Assembly: GCF_042432815.1 (NCBI RefSeq)
Contig: NZ_JBHLWM010000001.1
Coordinates: 124,001-188,000, forward strand
Length of the DNA stretch: 64,000 nt
Direction: 5' to 3'
Source of the DNA: Rhodopseudomonas telluris
Lineage (GTDB): Bacteria; Pseudomonadota; Alphaproteobacteria; Rhizobiales; Xanthobacteraceae
How positions within the stretch are numbered: the stretch's first letter is position 1; each line of letters opens with the position of its first letter. Of this stretch, positions 7,304 to 16,948 are shown in pieces. Under the pieces are notes generated by a model that saw only the letters and a program-made list of their open reading frames with translations, did not search any database and had not been told where the DNA came from. Position numbers and translations under genes: made by a program.

Positions 7304-8896
7304 TCAGTTTTCGGCGACGGCGTCGCCCCATGGCTGAGCAATTTCGGTCACCCCGGAATTGCTGTCCCTTTCGCGCAGCACGACGCTGGGGCAGGCGAAC
7401 TTCATCGGCACCGTCTGCACGCGCGCCTCCTCATAGGTGAAGCGCTGCGCCAGCGCCGTGCGCGTCGCATTTGGAAGGCGCACGTCGCCGATCACGACCG
7501 CGCCCTCGCTGGCGTCGATCCGCGGCTGATGAATCGCTGCATCGAGATCCATGCCGTAGTCCATCACGAACGACAGGATCTGTGCGACCGCCGGCAGGAT
7601 GCGCCGCCCACCGGACGCGCCGAGCGCGAAGCGGCGACCGTCCGCCGCCTGCGCCACCACTGGCGTGTAGTTCGTCAGGCAGCGTTTGCCGGGGGCGAGT
7701 GAGTTGGGCCGGTTCGGCTCGGGGTCGAACCACATGATGCCGTTGTTCATCATGATGCCGGTCTGCGGCGTTTCGAATTTCGAGCCGAAGCTGGACAGCA
7801 GCGTCTGCGTCACGGCTGCCATGTTGCCGTCGCGATCGACGATCGAGAAATGCGTGGTGCAGGCCGGCGCCAGATGCTCGGCGCCGAGCGCGCGTCGGCC
7901 GTCGGCATCGCCCATGTCGGACAGCCGCTCTGCGTAAGCCGATTGCAGCGCGCGCGCATAGGCGGCATAGGCCTCGGTGCCGGGATCGCCGCCCTGCGGC
8001 TGCAGCTCCTGTGTCAGTACGCGCAGCGTGTGGGCGAGGGTGGGGCCGGCAGTCAGTTCGGGAGTCGCATAGACGGCGCCGCCGCGATACGGAATCCGCA
8101 ACGGCTCGCGCACATGCGCGCGGAATGCTGCAAGATCGTCGACCGTCAGCGAGCCGCCGGCTGCGGCCATGTCGGCCGCGATGCTGTGAGCCAGATCGCC
8201 CTCATAGAAATCGCGCGGACCTTTCGCGGCGAGCTGCGCCATCGTCGCCTTGAGCCGTTCTTGCGACATACGCGTTTCGGACTGGATGCCCCACGGCGCC
8301 TGCGGCGGCAGGCCGTCGAGCAAATACGAGGCGGTGCTCGCCGCGTAGCGGCGCAGATCCGCCGCGGCGCTGCCGATCATCAGCGTGGTCCACCAGTCGA
8401 CCGCGAGGCCTTCTCCGGCCAGCCTGATGCTCGGCGCAACCAGCTCTTTCCAGGGCATCCGCGCGTGGCGGCGATGCGCTTCTTCCATGCCGGCAACGAC
8501 ACCCGGCACGGCGACCGAGCCGGGGCCGTGCAGATTGCGGTCGTCCTTGACGCGCGGCCAGGGAAACAGATCGGATGCCGCGCCGGCGCCGGTCAGCGGA
8601 TAGTCCGCGGTGCGCAGGCTGCCGGGCGTGCACATGCCGTAGTCGATCACTTCGTATTTGTCGTCGCGGGCGCGGTACAGCACCATCGCGCCGCCGCCGC
8701 CGATGCCGCTCATCCACGGCTCCAGCACGCCGAGCGCAAAGGTGGTGGCGATCACCGCGTCGATGCAGTCGCCGCCCGCCGCCAGCACCTGCGCTCCCAC
8801 CTCCGCCGCACGGCGCGATTGCGCTGCGACGATGCCGCCCTTGGAGACGACCGCGCGCTTGCGGATCTGCTGCAGATTGCTGAACTGGTCGGCCAT
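7304..8896 (-). CDS. ggt: Gamma-glutamyltransferase family protein
   Basis: A 530-residue Ntn-hydrolase precursor. These proteins cleave themselves before a Thr that then becomes the nucleophile; here that site is TTHFSIVDRDGNMAAVTQTL, with the predicted nucleophile at Thr347, giving a small subunit of 184 residues. Other family blocks are present: GGDCIDAVIAT near the N-terminus, GIGGGGAMVLY, GPGSVAVPG and FALGASGGRRI. The family transfers or hydrolyses gamma-glutamyl groups such as that of glutathione. No signal peptide is visible, unlike the classic periplasmic enzyme, so a cytoplasmic or specialised role is possible. The gene stands alone, 125 bases from kdpE. Confidence 0.88.
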   Translation of the reverse strand: MADQFSNLQQIRKRAVVSKGGIVAAQSRRAAEVGAQVLAAGGDCIDAVIATTFALGVLEPWMSGIGGGGAMVLYRARDDKYEVIDYGMCTPGSLRTADYPLTGAGAASDLFPWPRVKDDRNLHGPGSVAVPGVVAGMEEAHRRHARMPWKELVAPSIRLAGEGLAVDWWTTLMIGSAAADLRRYAASTASYLLDGLPPQAPWGIQSETRMSQERLKATMAQLAAKGPRDFYEGDLAHSIAADMAAAGGSLTVDDLAAFRAHVREPLRIPYRGGAVYATPELTAGPTLAHTLRVLTQELQPQGGDPGTEAYAAYARALQSAYAERLSDMGDADGRRALGAEHLAPACTTHFSIVDRDGNMAAVTQTLLSSFGSKFETPQTGIMMNNGIMWFDPEPNRPNSLAPGKRCLTNYTPVVAQAADGRRFALGASGGRRILPAVAQILSFVMDYGMDLDAAIHQPRIDASEGAVVIGDVRLPNATRTALAQRFTYEEARVQTVPMKFACPSVVLRERDSNSGVTEIAQPWGDAVAEN

Positions 8897-9021
8897 GTCG
8901 GACTGTGCTCTCGCTGCGTGCGTGGGAGATCGCCTGCGCGGACGCGCGGCGCGCCGCATCAAACCACACGCCGTCACGCCACGACAATCCTCGCGCACGG
9001 CATGCGGGTCTGCGTGCGGCG

Positions 9022-9714
9022 TCAGCCGGCCTCGCCGATCCGATAGCCGATGCCGGGCTCGGTGAGGATGATCTGCGGCGCGTCGGCGCGCGCTTCGATC
9101 TTCTGGCGCAGCTGGCCGATATACACGCGCAGATATTGCGTGTCGGAGGTGTGCGCCGGGCCCCACACCGCGGCGAGAATCTGGCGGTGGGTGACGACGC
9201 GTCCGGCATGGCGCACCAGGAAGGCGAGCAGTTCGAACTCCTTCGGCGTCAGCTTGATCTCCGTGCCGTCGCGGGTGACGCGATGACGCAGCACGTCGAT
9301 CTCGATGCCGCCGACCGACAGCGTCACCGGTTCGGCCTTGCGCTGCATCCGGTGGCGCAGCGCGGCGCGCATCCGCGCCATCAGCTCGCCGGTGTTGAAC
9401 GGCTTGTTGACGTAGTCGTCGGCGCCGAGATCGAGCGACTCGATCTTCTCGGCCTCGCGCTCGCGCGCCGACAGCACCAGGATCGGCAGGTCCGACCAGG
9501 CGCGCACCTGCCGGATCACCTCCTTGCCGTCGCCGTCGGCGAGGCCGAGGTCGAGCAGCACGATGTCGGGCGCATCCGCGGCGATCCGCTTGATCGCCTC
9601 GGCGACGGTCGCGGCATGCGCCACATCGTAGCCGTTGGCTTCCAGCGCCGGCTTCAGGAAGCGCAGGATCGCCGGTTCGTCGTCGACGACCAGTACGCGC
9701 GATTTGACGCTCAT
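9022..9714 (-). CDS. kdpE: KdpE, potassium-responsive response regulator
   Basis: A 230-residue OmpR-class regulator. Receiver residues 5-120 carry the acidic pair DDEP at 11-14, phospho-acceptor Asp55 in LLDLGLADGDG, and Lys in DYVNKPF. The winged-helix output domain (about 130-228) ends with YLRVYIGQLRQKIE and GIGYRIGE. Its ATG overlaps the KdpD stop by four bases (ATGA), so the two are translationally coupled. KdpE phosphorylated by KdpD activates kdpFABC when potassium is scarce. It is the last gene of the kdp run. Confidence 0.96.
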   Translation of the reverse strand: MSVKSRVLVVDDEPAILRFLKPALEANGYDVAHAATVAEAIKRIAADAPDIVLLDLGLADGDGKEVIRQVRAWSDLPILVLSAREREAEKIESLDLGADDYVNKPFNTGELMARMRAALRHRMQRKAEPVTLSVGGIEIDVLRHRVTRDGTEIKLTPKEFELLAFLVRHAGRVVTHRQILAAVWGPAHTSDTQYLRVYIGQLRQKIEARADAPQIILTEPGIGYRIGEAG

Positions 9715-12413
9715 GGCTCGGGCGTCTCCTGTGTCCTGTCCCGCATGAAGGTGAGCACGAAGCGCGTGCCGTGCTGATCCGCCACCGGGCTGACTGCCGA
9801 CACCGCGCCGCCATGCGCTTCCATGATTCCCTTGGTGATGGCGAGCCCCAATCCGACGCCCTGGCCGCGATCGGACGACGGCGAAGTGTCGCCCGAGCTG
9901 CGCACGAAACGTTCGAAGATATGCGGCAGGTCGGCCGCGGCAATGCCCGGGCCGTCGTCGGTGATGCGCAGCCGCACCGCGAAGTCGCTCGCCTCGGCAT
10001 CGACGACGATGTGCGAGGTCGGCGGCGTGTGCGCCACCGCGTTGGCGACGATGTTGCCGAGCGCCTGCTCGACCAGCGCGGCGTCCGCCTGCACCAGCGG
10101 AATGTCGGTGGGCCAGTCGAGTTCGAGCCGCTGTGCGGCGCCGCGTCGCCGTGTCGCCTCGATCACGCGGGCGGCGATCTCGCGCAGATCGACCCAGTCG
10201 CGCCGCAGTTCGAGCGCGCCGGATTCGATCCGGGTGATCGACAACAGGTTGCGCACCATCTCGTCGAGGCCTTCGGCTTCCTCGCGGATATTCGCGAGCA
10301 GGTCCCGCGTCGCGGCCTCGTCGAGCTTGTCGCCATAGGTCGACAGGCTCGTGGCCGAGCCGAGGATCGACGACAGCGGGGTACGGAAATCGTGCGAGAT
10401 CGAGGCGAGCAGCGTGTTGCGCACCCGCTCGGTCTCGGTAGCGGTGCGGGCGCTGACCATGTCGCGGGTCAGTGCCGCGCGCTCCAGGGCCGCCGCGGTC
10501 TGCTCGGTCAGCGTATCGAGCAGCGCCTGCGCCTCGGCGTCCAGTGCGGCACTGCCCTGCTGCTGCCTCACGCCGATCACCCCGTAGGTCGTGGTGCCGG
10601 TGCGGGCGGGGACGAAGCGCCACGGTACGATCGGCAGCGTGCCGGTTTCGAAGCCGGCCGGCTCGTTGTGGGTGAAAGCCCAGCGCGCCGCGGTCATCTC
10701 CGCTTCGTCCAGCGCATCTTCCGGCGGCCAGGCGGCGGCCAGCGCCAGATCGTCGCCGCGCGGCAGCAGCACCATCACCGGGCGGCCGAGGCTGGCGTGG
10801 ATCTCGCTCGCGGCGCCCTCGGCTATGTCGTCGCTGGTGGCGAGGCCCGACAGCCGCCGGGTGAATTCGTACAGCCGCCGCATCGCGCGGACGCGGCCGG
10901 CCGAAATCCGCGCCTGCTCGCGCAGCCGGCCGGCGAGCGTCGCGGCCACGAAGGCGACCACCAGATACACCAGCAGCGCCAGCAGTTCGTAGGGTTCGGC
11001 GATGGTGAAGGTGTAGAGCGGGGCGATGAAGAAGAAATTGTAGGCCAGGAACGACAGCACCGAGGCGAAGATCGCCGGCCACACCCCGGACTTCACGGCG
11101 CTGAACAGCACCGCCATCAGGAACACGACGGACAGATTGGCGGCCGGAATGATTTGCCCAACGCCCTTGCCGACCAGCACCGCGCCGGCGACCGCGACGG
11201 CCGCATAGAGGAAATGGGCCGGGGTCGAGGCTTCGAACCGCGCCGCGAGCGACCGCGGCGGGCGTTCGCCGGTCTCGGCGTGCGGCGGGACGAGGTGAAT
11301 GGCGATGTCGTTGGAGCGCCGCATCAGCTGCAGCGGCAGCGAGCGCGACAGCATCCGCCGCCATGTGGTGTCGCGTGGCCGGCCGATCACGATCTGGGTG
11401 ACGTTCTCGAACCGCGCGAAGCGCAGCAGTTCGTCAGGAATGTCGGCGCCCGTCAGCGTGTGAATCTCGGCGCCGAGGCTCTCGGCCAGCTTCAACGCCT
11501 CGTCGATCTGCTTGCGGGCGGCGGTGTCCGGATTGACGCCGGAGCGCTCCACCGTCACGGCGATCCACGGCGCATCCATCAGGTCGGCGAGCCGCTTGGC
11601 GGTGCGCACCACGCCCGGTGAGCCACTGTCGGGTCCGACGCAAGCGAGAATGCGTTCGCCCGCCGCCCATGGCCCTTCGATGGCGTGGGCCTGCATCCGC
11701 TCGACCAGCGCGGCGTCGACCCGTTCGGCGGCGCGGCGCATCGCCAGCTCGCGCAGCGCGGTGAGGTTCTGCGGCTTGAAGAAGCTCTCCACCGCACGCG
11801 CGGCGGTGTCCTGCACATAGACCTTGCCCTGGGCGAGCCGCTTCAGCAGCTCGTCGGGCGGCAGGTCGACCAGCACGATCTCGTCGGCGCGGTCGAACGC
11901 CTTGTCGGGCACGGTTTCGCGCACCCGCACCTTGCTGATCTTCAGCACGACGTCGTTGAGGCTTTCGAGGTGCTGGATGTTCAGCGTGGTCCAGACGTCG
12001 ATGCCGGCGGCGAGCAGTTCGTCGATGTCCTGCCAGCGCTTTGGATGGCGGCTGCCCGGAACATTCGTATGCGCGTATTCGTCGACCAGCAGCAGGCTCG
12101 GCTTGCGAGCCAGCGCGCCGTCGAGGTCGAATTCGCGCATCACCCGGTTGCGATAGACGATCGGGCGGCGCGGCAGCAGTTCGAGGCCCTGCAGCAACTG
12201 CTCGGTCTCGAGCCGGCCGTGGGTCTCGATCAGACCCGCCACCACGTCGCGGCCGCCGCTCTGCTCGCTTCGCGCGGCGGCGAGCATCGCAAAGGTCTTG
12301 CCGACGCCGGGAGCGGCGCCGACGAAGATCTTGAGCCGGCCGCGCCCTTCCTTGCTGGCGAGGGCCAGCAGGGCGTCGGGCGAGGCGCGTGCGGTGACGG
12401 TCGAGGTCGACAA
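9711..12413 (-). CDS. kdpD: KdpD, potassium sensor histidine kinase
   Basis: A 900-residue sensor. The N-terminal KdpD domain (about 25-235) has the Walker-type loop GAAPGVGKT at 32-40. A universal-stress-protein domain follows (about 250-375), then four closely packed membrane segments (about 400-500), a GAF-like region, a dimerisation helix with SISHDFRTPLSS (His674) and an ATPase domain ending with GVGLGLAITKGI. Together with KdpE it switches on the high-affinity potassium pump. The start appears to be TTG at 12413, one base after the kdpC stop and without a clear ribosome site, suggesting translation by re-initiation. Confidence 0.96.
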   Translation of the reverse strand: MSTSTVTARASPDALLALASKEGRGRLKIFVGAAPGVGKTFAMLAAARSEQSGGRDVVAGLIETHGRLETEQLLQGLELLPRRPIVYRNRVMREFDLDGALARKPSLLLVDEYAHTNVPGSRHPKRWQDIDELLAAGIDVWTTLNIQHLESLNDVVLKISKVRVRETVPDKAFDRADEIVLVDLPPDELLKRLAQGKVYVQDTAARAVESFFKPQNLTALRELAMRRAAERVDAALVERMQAHAIEGPWAAGERILACVGPDSGSPGVVRTAKRLADLMDAPWIAVTVERSGVNPDTAARKQIDEALKLAESLGAEIHTLTGADIPDELLRFARFENVTQIVIGRPRDTTWRRMLSRSLPLQLMRRSNDIAIHLVPPHAETGERPPRSLAARFEASTPAHFLYAAVAVAGAVLVGKGVGQIIPAANLSVVFLMAVLFSAVKSGVWPAIFASVLSFLAYNFFFIAPLYTFTIAEPYELLALLVYLVVAFVAATLAGRLREQARISAGRVRAMRRLYEFTRRLSGLATSDDIAEGAASEIHASLGRPVMVLLPRGDDLALAAAWPPEDALDEAEMTAARWAFTHNEPAGFETGTLPIVPWRFVPARTGTTTYGVIGVRQQQGSAALDAEAQALLDTLTEQTAAALERAALTRDMVSARTATETERVRNTLLASISHDFRTPLSSILGSATSLSTYGDKLDEAATRDLLANIREEAEGLDEMVRNLLSITRIESGALELRRDWVDLREIAARVIEATRRRGAAQRLELDWPTDIPLVQADAALVEQALGNIVANAVAHTPPTSHIVVDAEASDFAVRLRITDDGPGIAAADLPHIFERFVRSSGDTSPSSDRGQGVGLGLAITKGIMEAHGGAVSAVSPVADQHGTRFVLTFMRDRTQETPEP

Positions 12414-12414
12414 A

Positions 12415-13035
12415 TCAGGAACCCGGCTGCTTCGGAGCCCGCAGTCTATCCAGAGCGAGGTTTAATTTCAGTACGTTGACGCGCGGTTCGCCGAGCACGC
12501 CGAGGTTGCGGCCGTCGGTCTGTTTGTCGACCAGCGCCCGCAGCTGGGCTTCCGGCAGGTTGCGGGCCTTGGCGATACGCGGCACCTGGAACAGCGCCGC
12601 CTCCGGCGAGATGTCCGGGTCGAGGCCGCTGGCCGAGGTGGTGACCAGATCGACCGGTACCGGCTGGGCCGGATTTTCCTTTTCGAGCGCCGCGACGTCG
12701 TCCTTGAGCCGGTCCGCCAGCGCCTTGCTGGTCGGGCCGAGATTGGAGCCCATCGAGTTGGCGGCGTTGTAGGGCGCCGGCACGGTCTTGGTGGCGTCCT
12801 GCGGATCGGGCGCCGTGGTGGCCGAGGGCCGGCCGTGGAAGTAGTTCGGCGCGGTGAACGACTGGCCGATCAGGGCGGAGCCGATCACCTGGCCGTCCTT
12901 CTCGATCAGGCTGCCATTGGCCTGGCTCGGCAGCAATAACTGGGCGAGACCGGTCATCGCCAGCGGATAGATCAGGCCGGTGAGGCAGGCAAGGGCCGCG
13001 AAGGACACGATCGCCGGGCGGATTTCTTTCAACAT
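12415..13035 (-). CDS. kdpC: KdpC, potassium-transporting ATPase subunit C
   Basis: A 206-residue periplasm-facing subunit with one N-terminal membrane span (IVSFAALACLTGLIYPLAMTG) followed by the conserved soluble domain: GSALIGQSF, YFHGRPSATT, SNLGPTSKAL, LVTTSASGLDPDISPEAA and RVNVLKLNLAL. It stabilises the KdpA-KdpB complex and assists its catalytic cycle. It starts 11 bases after kdpB. All hallmark blocks are present and length is normal. Confidence 0.97.
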   Translation of the reverse strand: MLKEIRPAIVSFAALACLTGLIYPLAMTGLAQLLLPSQANGSLIEKDGQVIGSALIGQSFTAPNYFHGRPSATTAPDPQDATKTVPAPYNAANSMGSNLGPTSKALADRLKDDVAALEKENPAQPVPVDLVTTSASGLDPDISPEAALFQVPRIAKARNLPEAQLRALVDKQTDGRNLGVLGEPRVNVLKLNLALDRLRAPKQPGS

Positions 13036-13046
13036 GACGTCACCTT

Positions 13047-15119
13047 TCAGGCGAGATGGAGAGCGGTCACCGCAAGATCGATGACCTTGATTCCGACGAA
13101 GGGCAGCACCAGGCCGCCGAGGCCGTAGATCAGCAGATTGCGCCGCAGCAGCGCGGCCGCGCCGACCGGGCGATAGGTCACGCCCTTCAGCGCCAGCGGG
13201 ATCAGCGCGATGATGATCAGCGCGTTGAAGATGATCGCGGACAGGATCGCGCTTTGCGGCGTCGACAGGCCCATGACGTTGAGTGCGCCGAGCTGCGGAT
13301 AGAACGCCACGAACATCGCCGGGATGATGGCGAAGTACTTGGCGACGTCGTTGGCGATCGAGAACGTGGTCAGCGCGCCGCGGGTCATCAGCAGTTGCTT
13401 GCCGATGCCGACCACCTCGATCAGCTTGGTCGGATCGCTGTCGAGGTCGACCATGTTGCCGGCCTCGCGCGCCGCCTGCGTGCCGCTCTGCATCGCGACG
13501 CCGACGTCGGCCTGCGCGAGCGCCGGGGCGTCGTTGGTGCCGTCGCCGCACATCGCGATCAGCCGGCCGTTGGCCTGCTCGGTGCGGATATAGCGCAGCT
13601 TGTCCTCGGGAGTGGCCTGGGCGATGAAGTCGTCGACGCCCGCCTCCGAGGCGATCGAGGCGGCGGTCACCGGATTGTCGCCGGTGATCATCACCGTCTT
13701 GATGCCCATCCGCCGCAGCGCCGCGAAGCGCTCCTTGACATCCGGCTTCACCACGTCCTTGAGGTGGATGACGCCGAGCAGCCGGCCGCCCTCGGCGAGG
13801 CCGAGCGGCGTGCCGCCGGAGCGGGCGATGCGGTCGACCGCGGCGCGGAACGCCGACGGTTCGGCGACGTCGGCGCCGGAGGCATCGCGGACGAACTTCA
13901 GAATCGAGTCGACCGCGCCCTTGCGCAGCTTGCGGGAACCAATATCCACGCCGGACAGCCGCGTCGTCGCCGAAAAGGCGATGAACTGCGCACCGGCCGG
14001 GACTGCTTCGCCCGACACAGCATACTTCTCGCGCGCCAGCGCCACGATCGAACGGCCTTCGGCGGTCTCATCGGCTTCGCTGGCGAGCAGTGCGGCCTGC
14101 GCCGCCTCGGCGTCGCTGACGCCGGGCACCGGGATGATCTCCGAGGCCAGACGGTTGCCGAACGTGATGGTGCCGGTTTTGTCCAGCAGCAGCGTGTCGA
14201 TGTCGCCGGCGGCTTCGACCGCGCGGCCGGACATCGCCAGCACGTTGAAGCGGACAAGCCGGTCCATGCCGGCGATGCCGATCGCGGAGAGCAGCGCACC
14301 GATCGTGGTCGGGATCAGCGTCACGAACAGCGCCACCAGCACGATCACCGAGATCGAGCCGCCGGCGTAGGTGGCGAAGCTCGGGATCGTCACGGTGGCG
14401 AACACGAAGATGATGGTGAGGCCGACCAGCAAGATGTTGAGCGCGATTTCGTTCGGCGTCTTCTGTCGCTCGGCGCCTTCCACCAGTTTGATCATGCGGT
14501 CGAGAAACGACGAACCGACCGCCGAGGTGATCTTCACGATGATCCGGTCCGAGATCACCGTGGTGCCGCCGGTCACAGCCGAGCGGTCACCGCCGGATTC
14601 GCGGATCACCGGGGCGGATTCGCCGGTGACGGCCGCTTCGTTGACCGAGGCGATGCCTTCGATCACTTCGCCGTCACCCGGGATGGTGTCGCCCGCTTCG
14701 CACAGCACCAAATCGCCGACCTGGAGATGCTCGGCGGCGACGCCTTCGTACAGTTCGTGGTTGCCCTCCATCAGCAGTCGCTTGGCGACCGTCGAGGCGC
14801 GGGTGGCGCGCAGCGTGTCGGCCTGCGCCTTGCCGCGGCCTTCGGCGACGGCTTCGGCGAAATTGGCGAACAGCACCGTGAACCACAGCCAGATGGTGAT
14901 CTGCAGTTCGAAGCCGATGTCACCCTGACCGATGACGAGGTCGCGGATCAGCAGCACGGTGGTGAGCGCGGTGACGATCTCGAGCACGAACATCACCGGG
15001 TTCTTGATCAGCGTGCGCGGATCGAGCTTGACGAAGGCCTGGCCGATCGCGGGCAGCAGCACCGCCGGATCGAGCATGGTCGACGCCTTGCTCCGCTTGC
15101 TTACTTTCGAGGCTTGCAT
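13047..15119 (-). CDS. kdpB: KdpB, potassium-transporting P-type ATPase catalytic subunit
   Basis: A 690-residue P-type ATPase that powers the pump by cycling through an aspartyl phosphate. Motifs in order: TGES at 165-168 (actuator), DKTGT with phosphorylated Asp313, the nucleotide-binding domain, and GDGTNDAPAL in the hinge. Membrane segments lie near 40-95, 225-285 and in the last 110 residues. Length and motifs match active KdpB. It starts 15 bases after kdpA. Confidence 0.98.
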   Translation of the reverse strand: MQASKVSKRSKASTMLDPAVLLPAIGQAFVKLDPRTLIKNPVMFVLEIVTALTTVLLIRDLVIGQGDIGFELQITIWLWFTVLFANFAEAVAEGRGKAQADTLRATRASTVAKRLLMEGNHELYEGVAAEHLQVGDLVLCEAGDTIPGDGEVIEGIASVNEAAVTGESAPVIRESGGDRSAVTGGTTVISDRIIVKITSAVGSSFLDRMIKLVEGAERQKTPNEIALNILLVGLTIIFVFATVTIPSFATYAGGSISVIVLVALFVTLIPTTIGALLSAIGIAGMDRLVRFNVLAMSGRAVEAAGDIDTLLLDKTGTITFGNRLASEIIPVPGVSDAEAAQAALLASEADETAEGRSIVALAREKYAVSGEAVPAGAQFIAFSATTRLSGVDIGSRKLRKGAVDSILKFVRDASGADVAEPSAFRAAVDRIARSGGTPLGLAEGGRLLGVIHLKDVVKPDVKERFAALRRMGIKTVMITGDNPVTAASIASEAGVDDFIAQATPEDKLRYIRTEQANGRLIAMCGDGTNDAPALAQADVGVAMQSGTQAAREAGNMVDLDSDPTKLIEVVGIGKQLLMTRGALTTFSIANDVAKYFAIIPAMFVAFYPQLGALNVMGLSTPQSAILSAIIFNALIIIALIPLALKGVTYRPVGAAALLRRNLLIYGLGGLVLPFVGIKVIDLAVTALHLA

Positions 15120-15134
15120 GGGTGGAACTCCGGA

Positions 15135-16838
15135 TTAGTACGCGGCGCCGTTCAGCATCGCGAGATGCTCGACGATCGGGCCGACAGCGAGTGCGGGGAA
15201 GAAGGTGAGACCGCCGACGATGACGATGACGCCGACGAGCAGGCCGACGAACAGCGGACCGTTGGTCGGGAAGGTGCCGGAGGTGGCGGCGACCTTCTTC
15301 TTGCCGGCGAGCGAACCGGCGATCGCCATGGCTGGCACGATCATCCAGAAACGACCGAAGAACATCGTCATCGCGCCGGTGAGGTTGTAGAACGGCGTGT
15401 TGCCGGTGAGGCCGCCGAACGCCGAGCCGTTGTTGGCGGCCTGTGAGGTGAAGGCGTACAGCACTTCCGAGAAGCCGTGCGGACCGGCATTGGCCATCGA
15501 TGCCACGGCCGGCGGATACACCACGGCAATCGCCGTGAAGCCGAGCATGAAGAGCGGCAGCACCAGGATCGCCAGCATCGCCATCTTGACCTCGCGGGCC
15601 TCGATCTTCTTGCCGACATATTCGGGCGTGCGGCCGACCATCAGTCCGGCGAGGAAGATGGTGACGATGACGAACAGCAGCATGCCGTAGAGGCCGGCGC
15701 CGACGCCGCCGATCACGATCTCGCCGAGCTCCATGTTGATGATCGGGATCATGCCGCCGAGTGCGGTGAAGGAGTCGTGCATGGCGTTGACGGCGCCGCA
15801 GGACGCCGCGGTGGTGACCACGGCGAACAGTGCCGAGGCGACGATGCCGAAACGGACTTCCTTGCCTTCCATGTTGCCGCCGGCCAGGCCGAGCGACTGC
15901 AGGATCTGCGTGCCGTTGGCTTCGGCCCAGTAGCAGACCGCGACGCCGGCGATGAAAAGCGCGCCCATCGCGGCGAGGATCGCCCAGCCCTGGCGCTGGT
16001 CGCCCACCATGCGGCCGAAAACGTTGGTGAGCGCCGCGCCGAGCAGGAAGATCGACAGCATCTGCACGAAATTCGACAGCGCGGTCGGGTTCTCGAACGG
16101 ATGGGCCGCATTGGCGTTGAAGAAGCCGCCGCCATTGGTGCCGAGCATCTTGATGGCGACCTGCGAGGCCACCGGGCCGACCGCCAGCGTCTGCTTGCCG
16201 CCTTCGAGCGTAGTGGCGTCCACGTAAGCGCCGAGCGTCTGCGGGATGCCCTGCCAGACCAGGAACAACGTGAAGATCACGCTGATCGGCAGCAGCACGT
16301 AGAGCGTGCAGCGGGTGACGTCGACCCAGAAATTGCCGACAGTCTTGGCCGAGGCGCGGGCGAAGCCGCGGATCAGCGCGACGGCCAGCACGATGCCGGT
16401 CGCTGCCGACAGGAAGTTCTGCACCGTCAGGCCGAGCATCTGCGACAGATACGACATCGTTGTCTCGCCGCCGTAGTTCTGCCAGTTGGTGTTGGTGAGA
16501 AACGACACCACGGTGTTGAAGGTGAGATCCGGCGCCACCGCGGACTGGTCCGCAGGGTTGAGCGGCAGCAGGCTCTGCAGTCGCAGCAGGCCGTACAGCA
16601 GCAGGAAGCCGGCGGCGTGAAACAGCAGCATCGCGACCGTGTAGGTCAGCCAATGCTGCTCGCGCTGCGGATCGACGCCGCAGAGCCGGTAAAGGCCGGC
16701 CTCGACCGGCCGAAATGCGAATGACAGCGGCGTGGTCTGGCCGTTGAAGACGCGGGTGAGATAGGCGCCGAACAGCGGCGTCAGCGCGACGATGATCGCG
16801 CAGAACAGCAAGATCTGGGTCCAACCGATGAGGGTCAT
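15135..16838 (-). CDS. kdpA: KdpA, potassium-transporting ATPase channel subunit
   Basis: A 567-residue polytopic membrane protein related to potassium channels and containing the selectivity filter of the pump. Conserved blocks include TNTNWQNYGGE, LGTNGGGFFNANAAHPFENP, CGAVNAMHDSFTALGG and YAFTSQAANNGSAFGGLTGN, which are the four filter-loop regions. I chose the Met at 16838 (TLIGWTQILLFC follows) because it lies 10 bases after kdpF and matches the family start; a longer frame from 16877 would overlap kdpF. Confidence 0.97.
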   Translation of the reverse strand: MTLIGWTQILLFCAIIVALTPLFGAYLTRVFNGQTTPLSFAFRPVEAGLYRLCGVDPQREQHWLTYTVAMLLFHAAGFLLLYGLLRLQSLLPLNPADQSAVAPDLTFNTVVSFLTNTNWQNYGGETTMSYLSQMLGLTVQNFLSAATGIVLAVALIRGFARASAKTVGNFWVDVTRCTLYVLLPISVIFTLFLVWQGIPQTLGAYVDATTLEGGKQTLAVGPVASQVAIKMLGTNGGGFFNANAAHPFENPTALSNFVQMLSIFLLGAALTNVFGRMVGDQRQGWAILAAMGALFIAGVAVCYWAEANGTQILQSLGLAGGNMEGKEVRFGIVASALFAVVTTAASCGAVNAMHDSFTALGGMIPIINMELGEIVIGGVGAGLYGMLLFVIVTIFLAGLMVGRTPEYVGKKIEAREVKMAMLAILVLPLFMLGFTAIAVVYPPAVASMANAGPHGFSEVLYAFTSQAANNGSAFGGLTGNTPFYNLTGAMTMFFGRFWMIVPAMAIAGSLAGKKKVAATSGTFPTNGPLFVGLLVGVIVIVGGLTFFPALAVGPIVEHLAMLNGAAY

Positions 16839-16848
16839 CGCGATGCTC

Positions 16849-16938
16849 CTAGAACCGCTCGGGGCGCAGCAGCGCATAAACCAGGTAGATCAGCAGCAGG
16901 GCGCTGACCGACGCGGCGAACAGGTAGTCGAACGTCAT
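16849..16938 (-). CDS. kdpF: KdpF, small stabilising subunit
   Basis: A 29-residue single-span membrane peptide, too short for routine gene finding. It begins MTFDYLFAASVSALLLIYL and continues into VYALLRPERF, the standard KdpF shape with the basic LLRPERF tail. KdpF sits in the KdpFABC membrane complex and stabilises it. GAGGAG lies upstream of the ATG, and kdpA follows after 10 bases. Confidence 0.94.
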   Translation of the reverse strand: MTFDYLFAASVSALLLIYLVYALLRPERF

Positions 16939-16948
16939 GGGGCGCTCC

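Noticed and set aside
13056..15446. 796-codon frame antisense to kdpB
   Set aside because: Shadow frame with Asp/Arg/His repeats; kdpB motifs are intact on the other strand.
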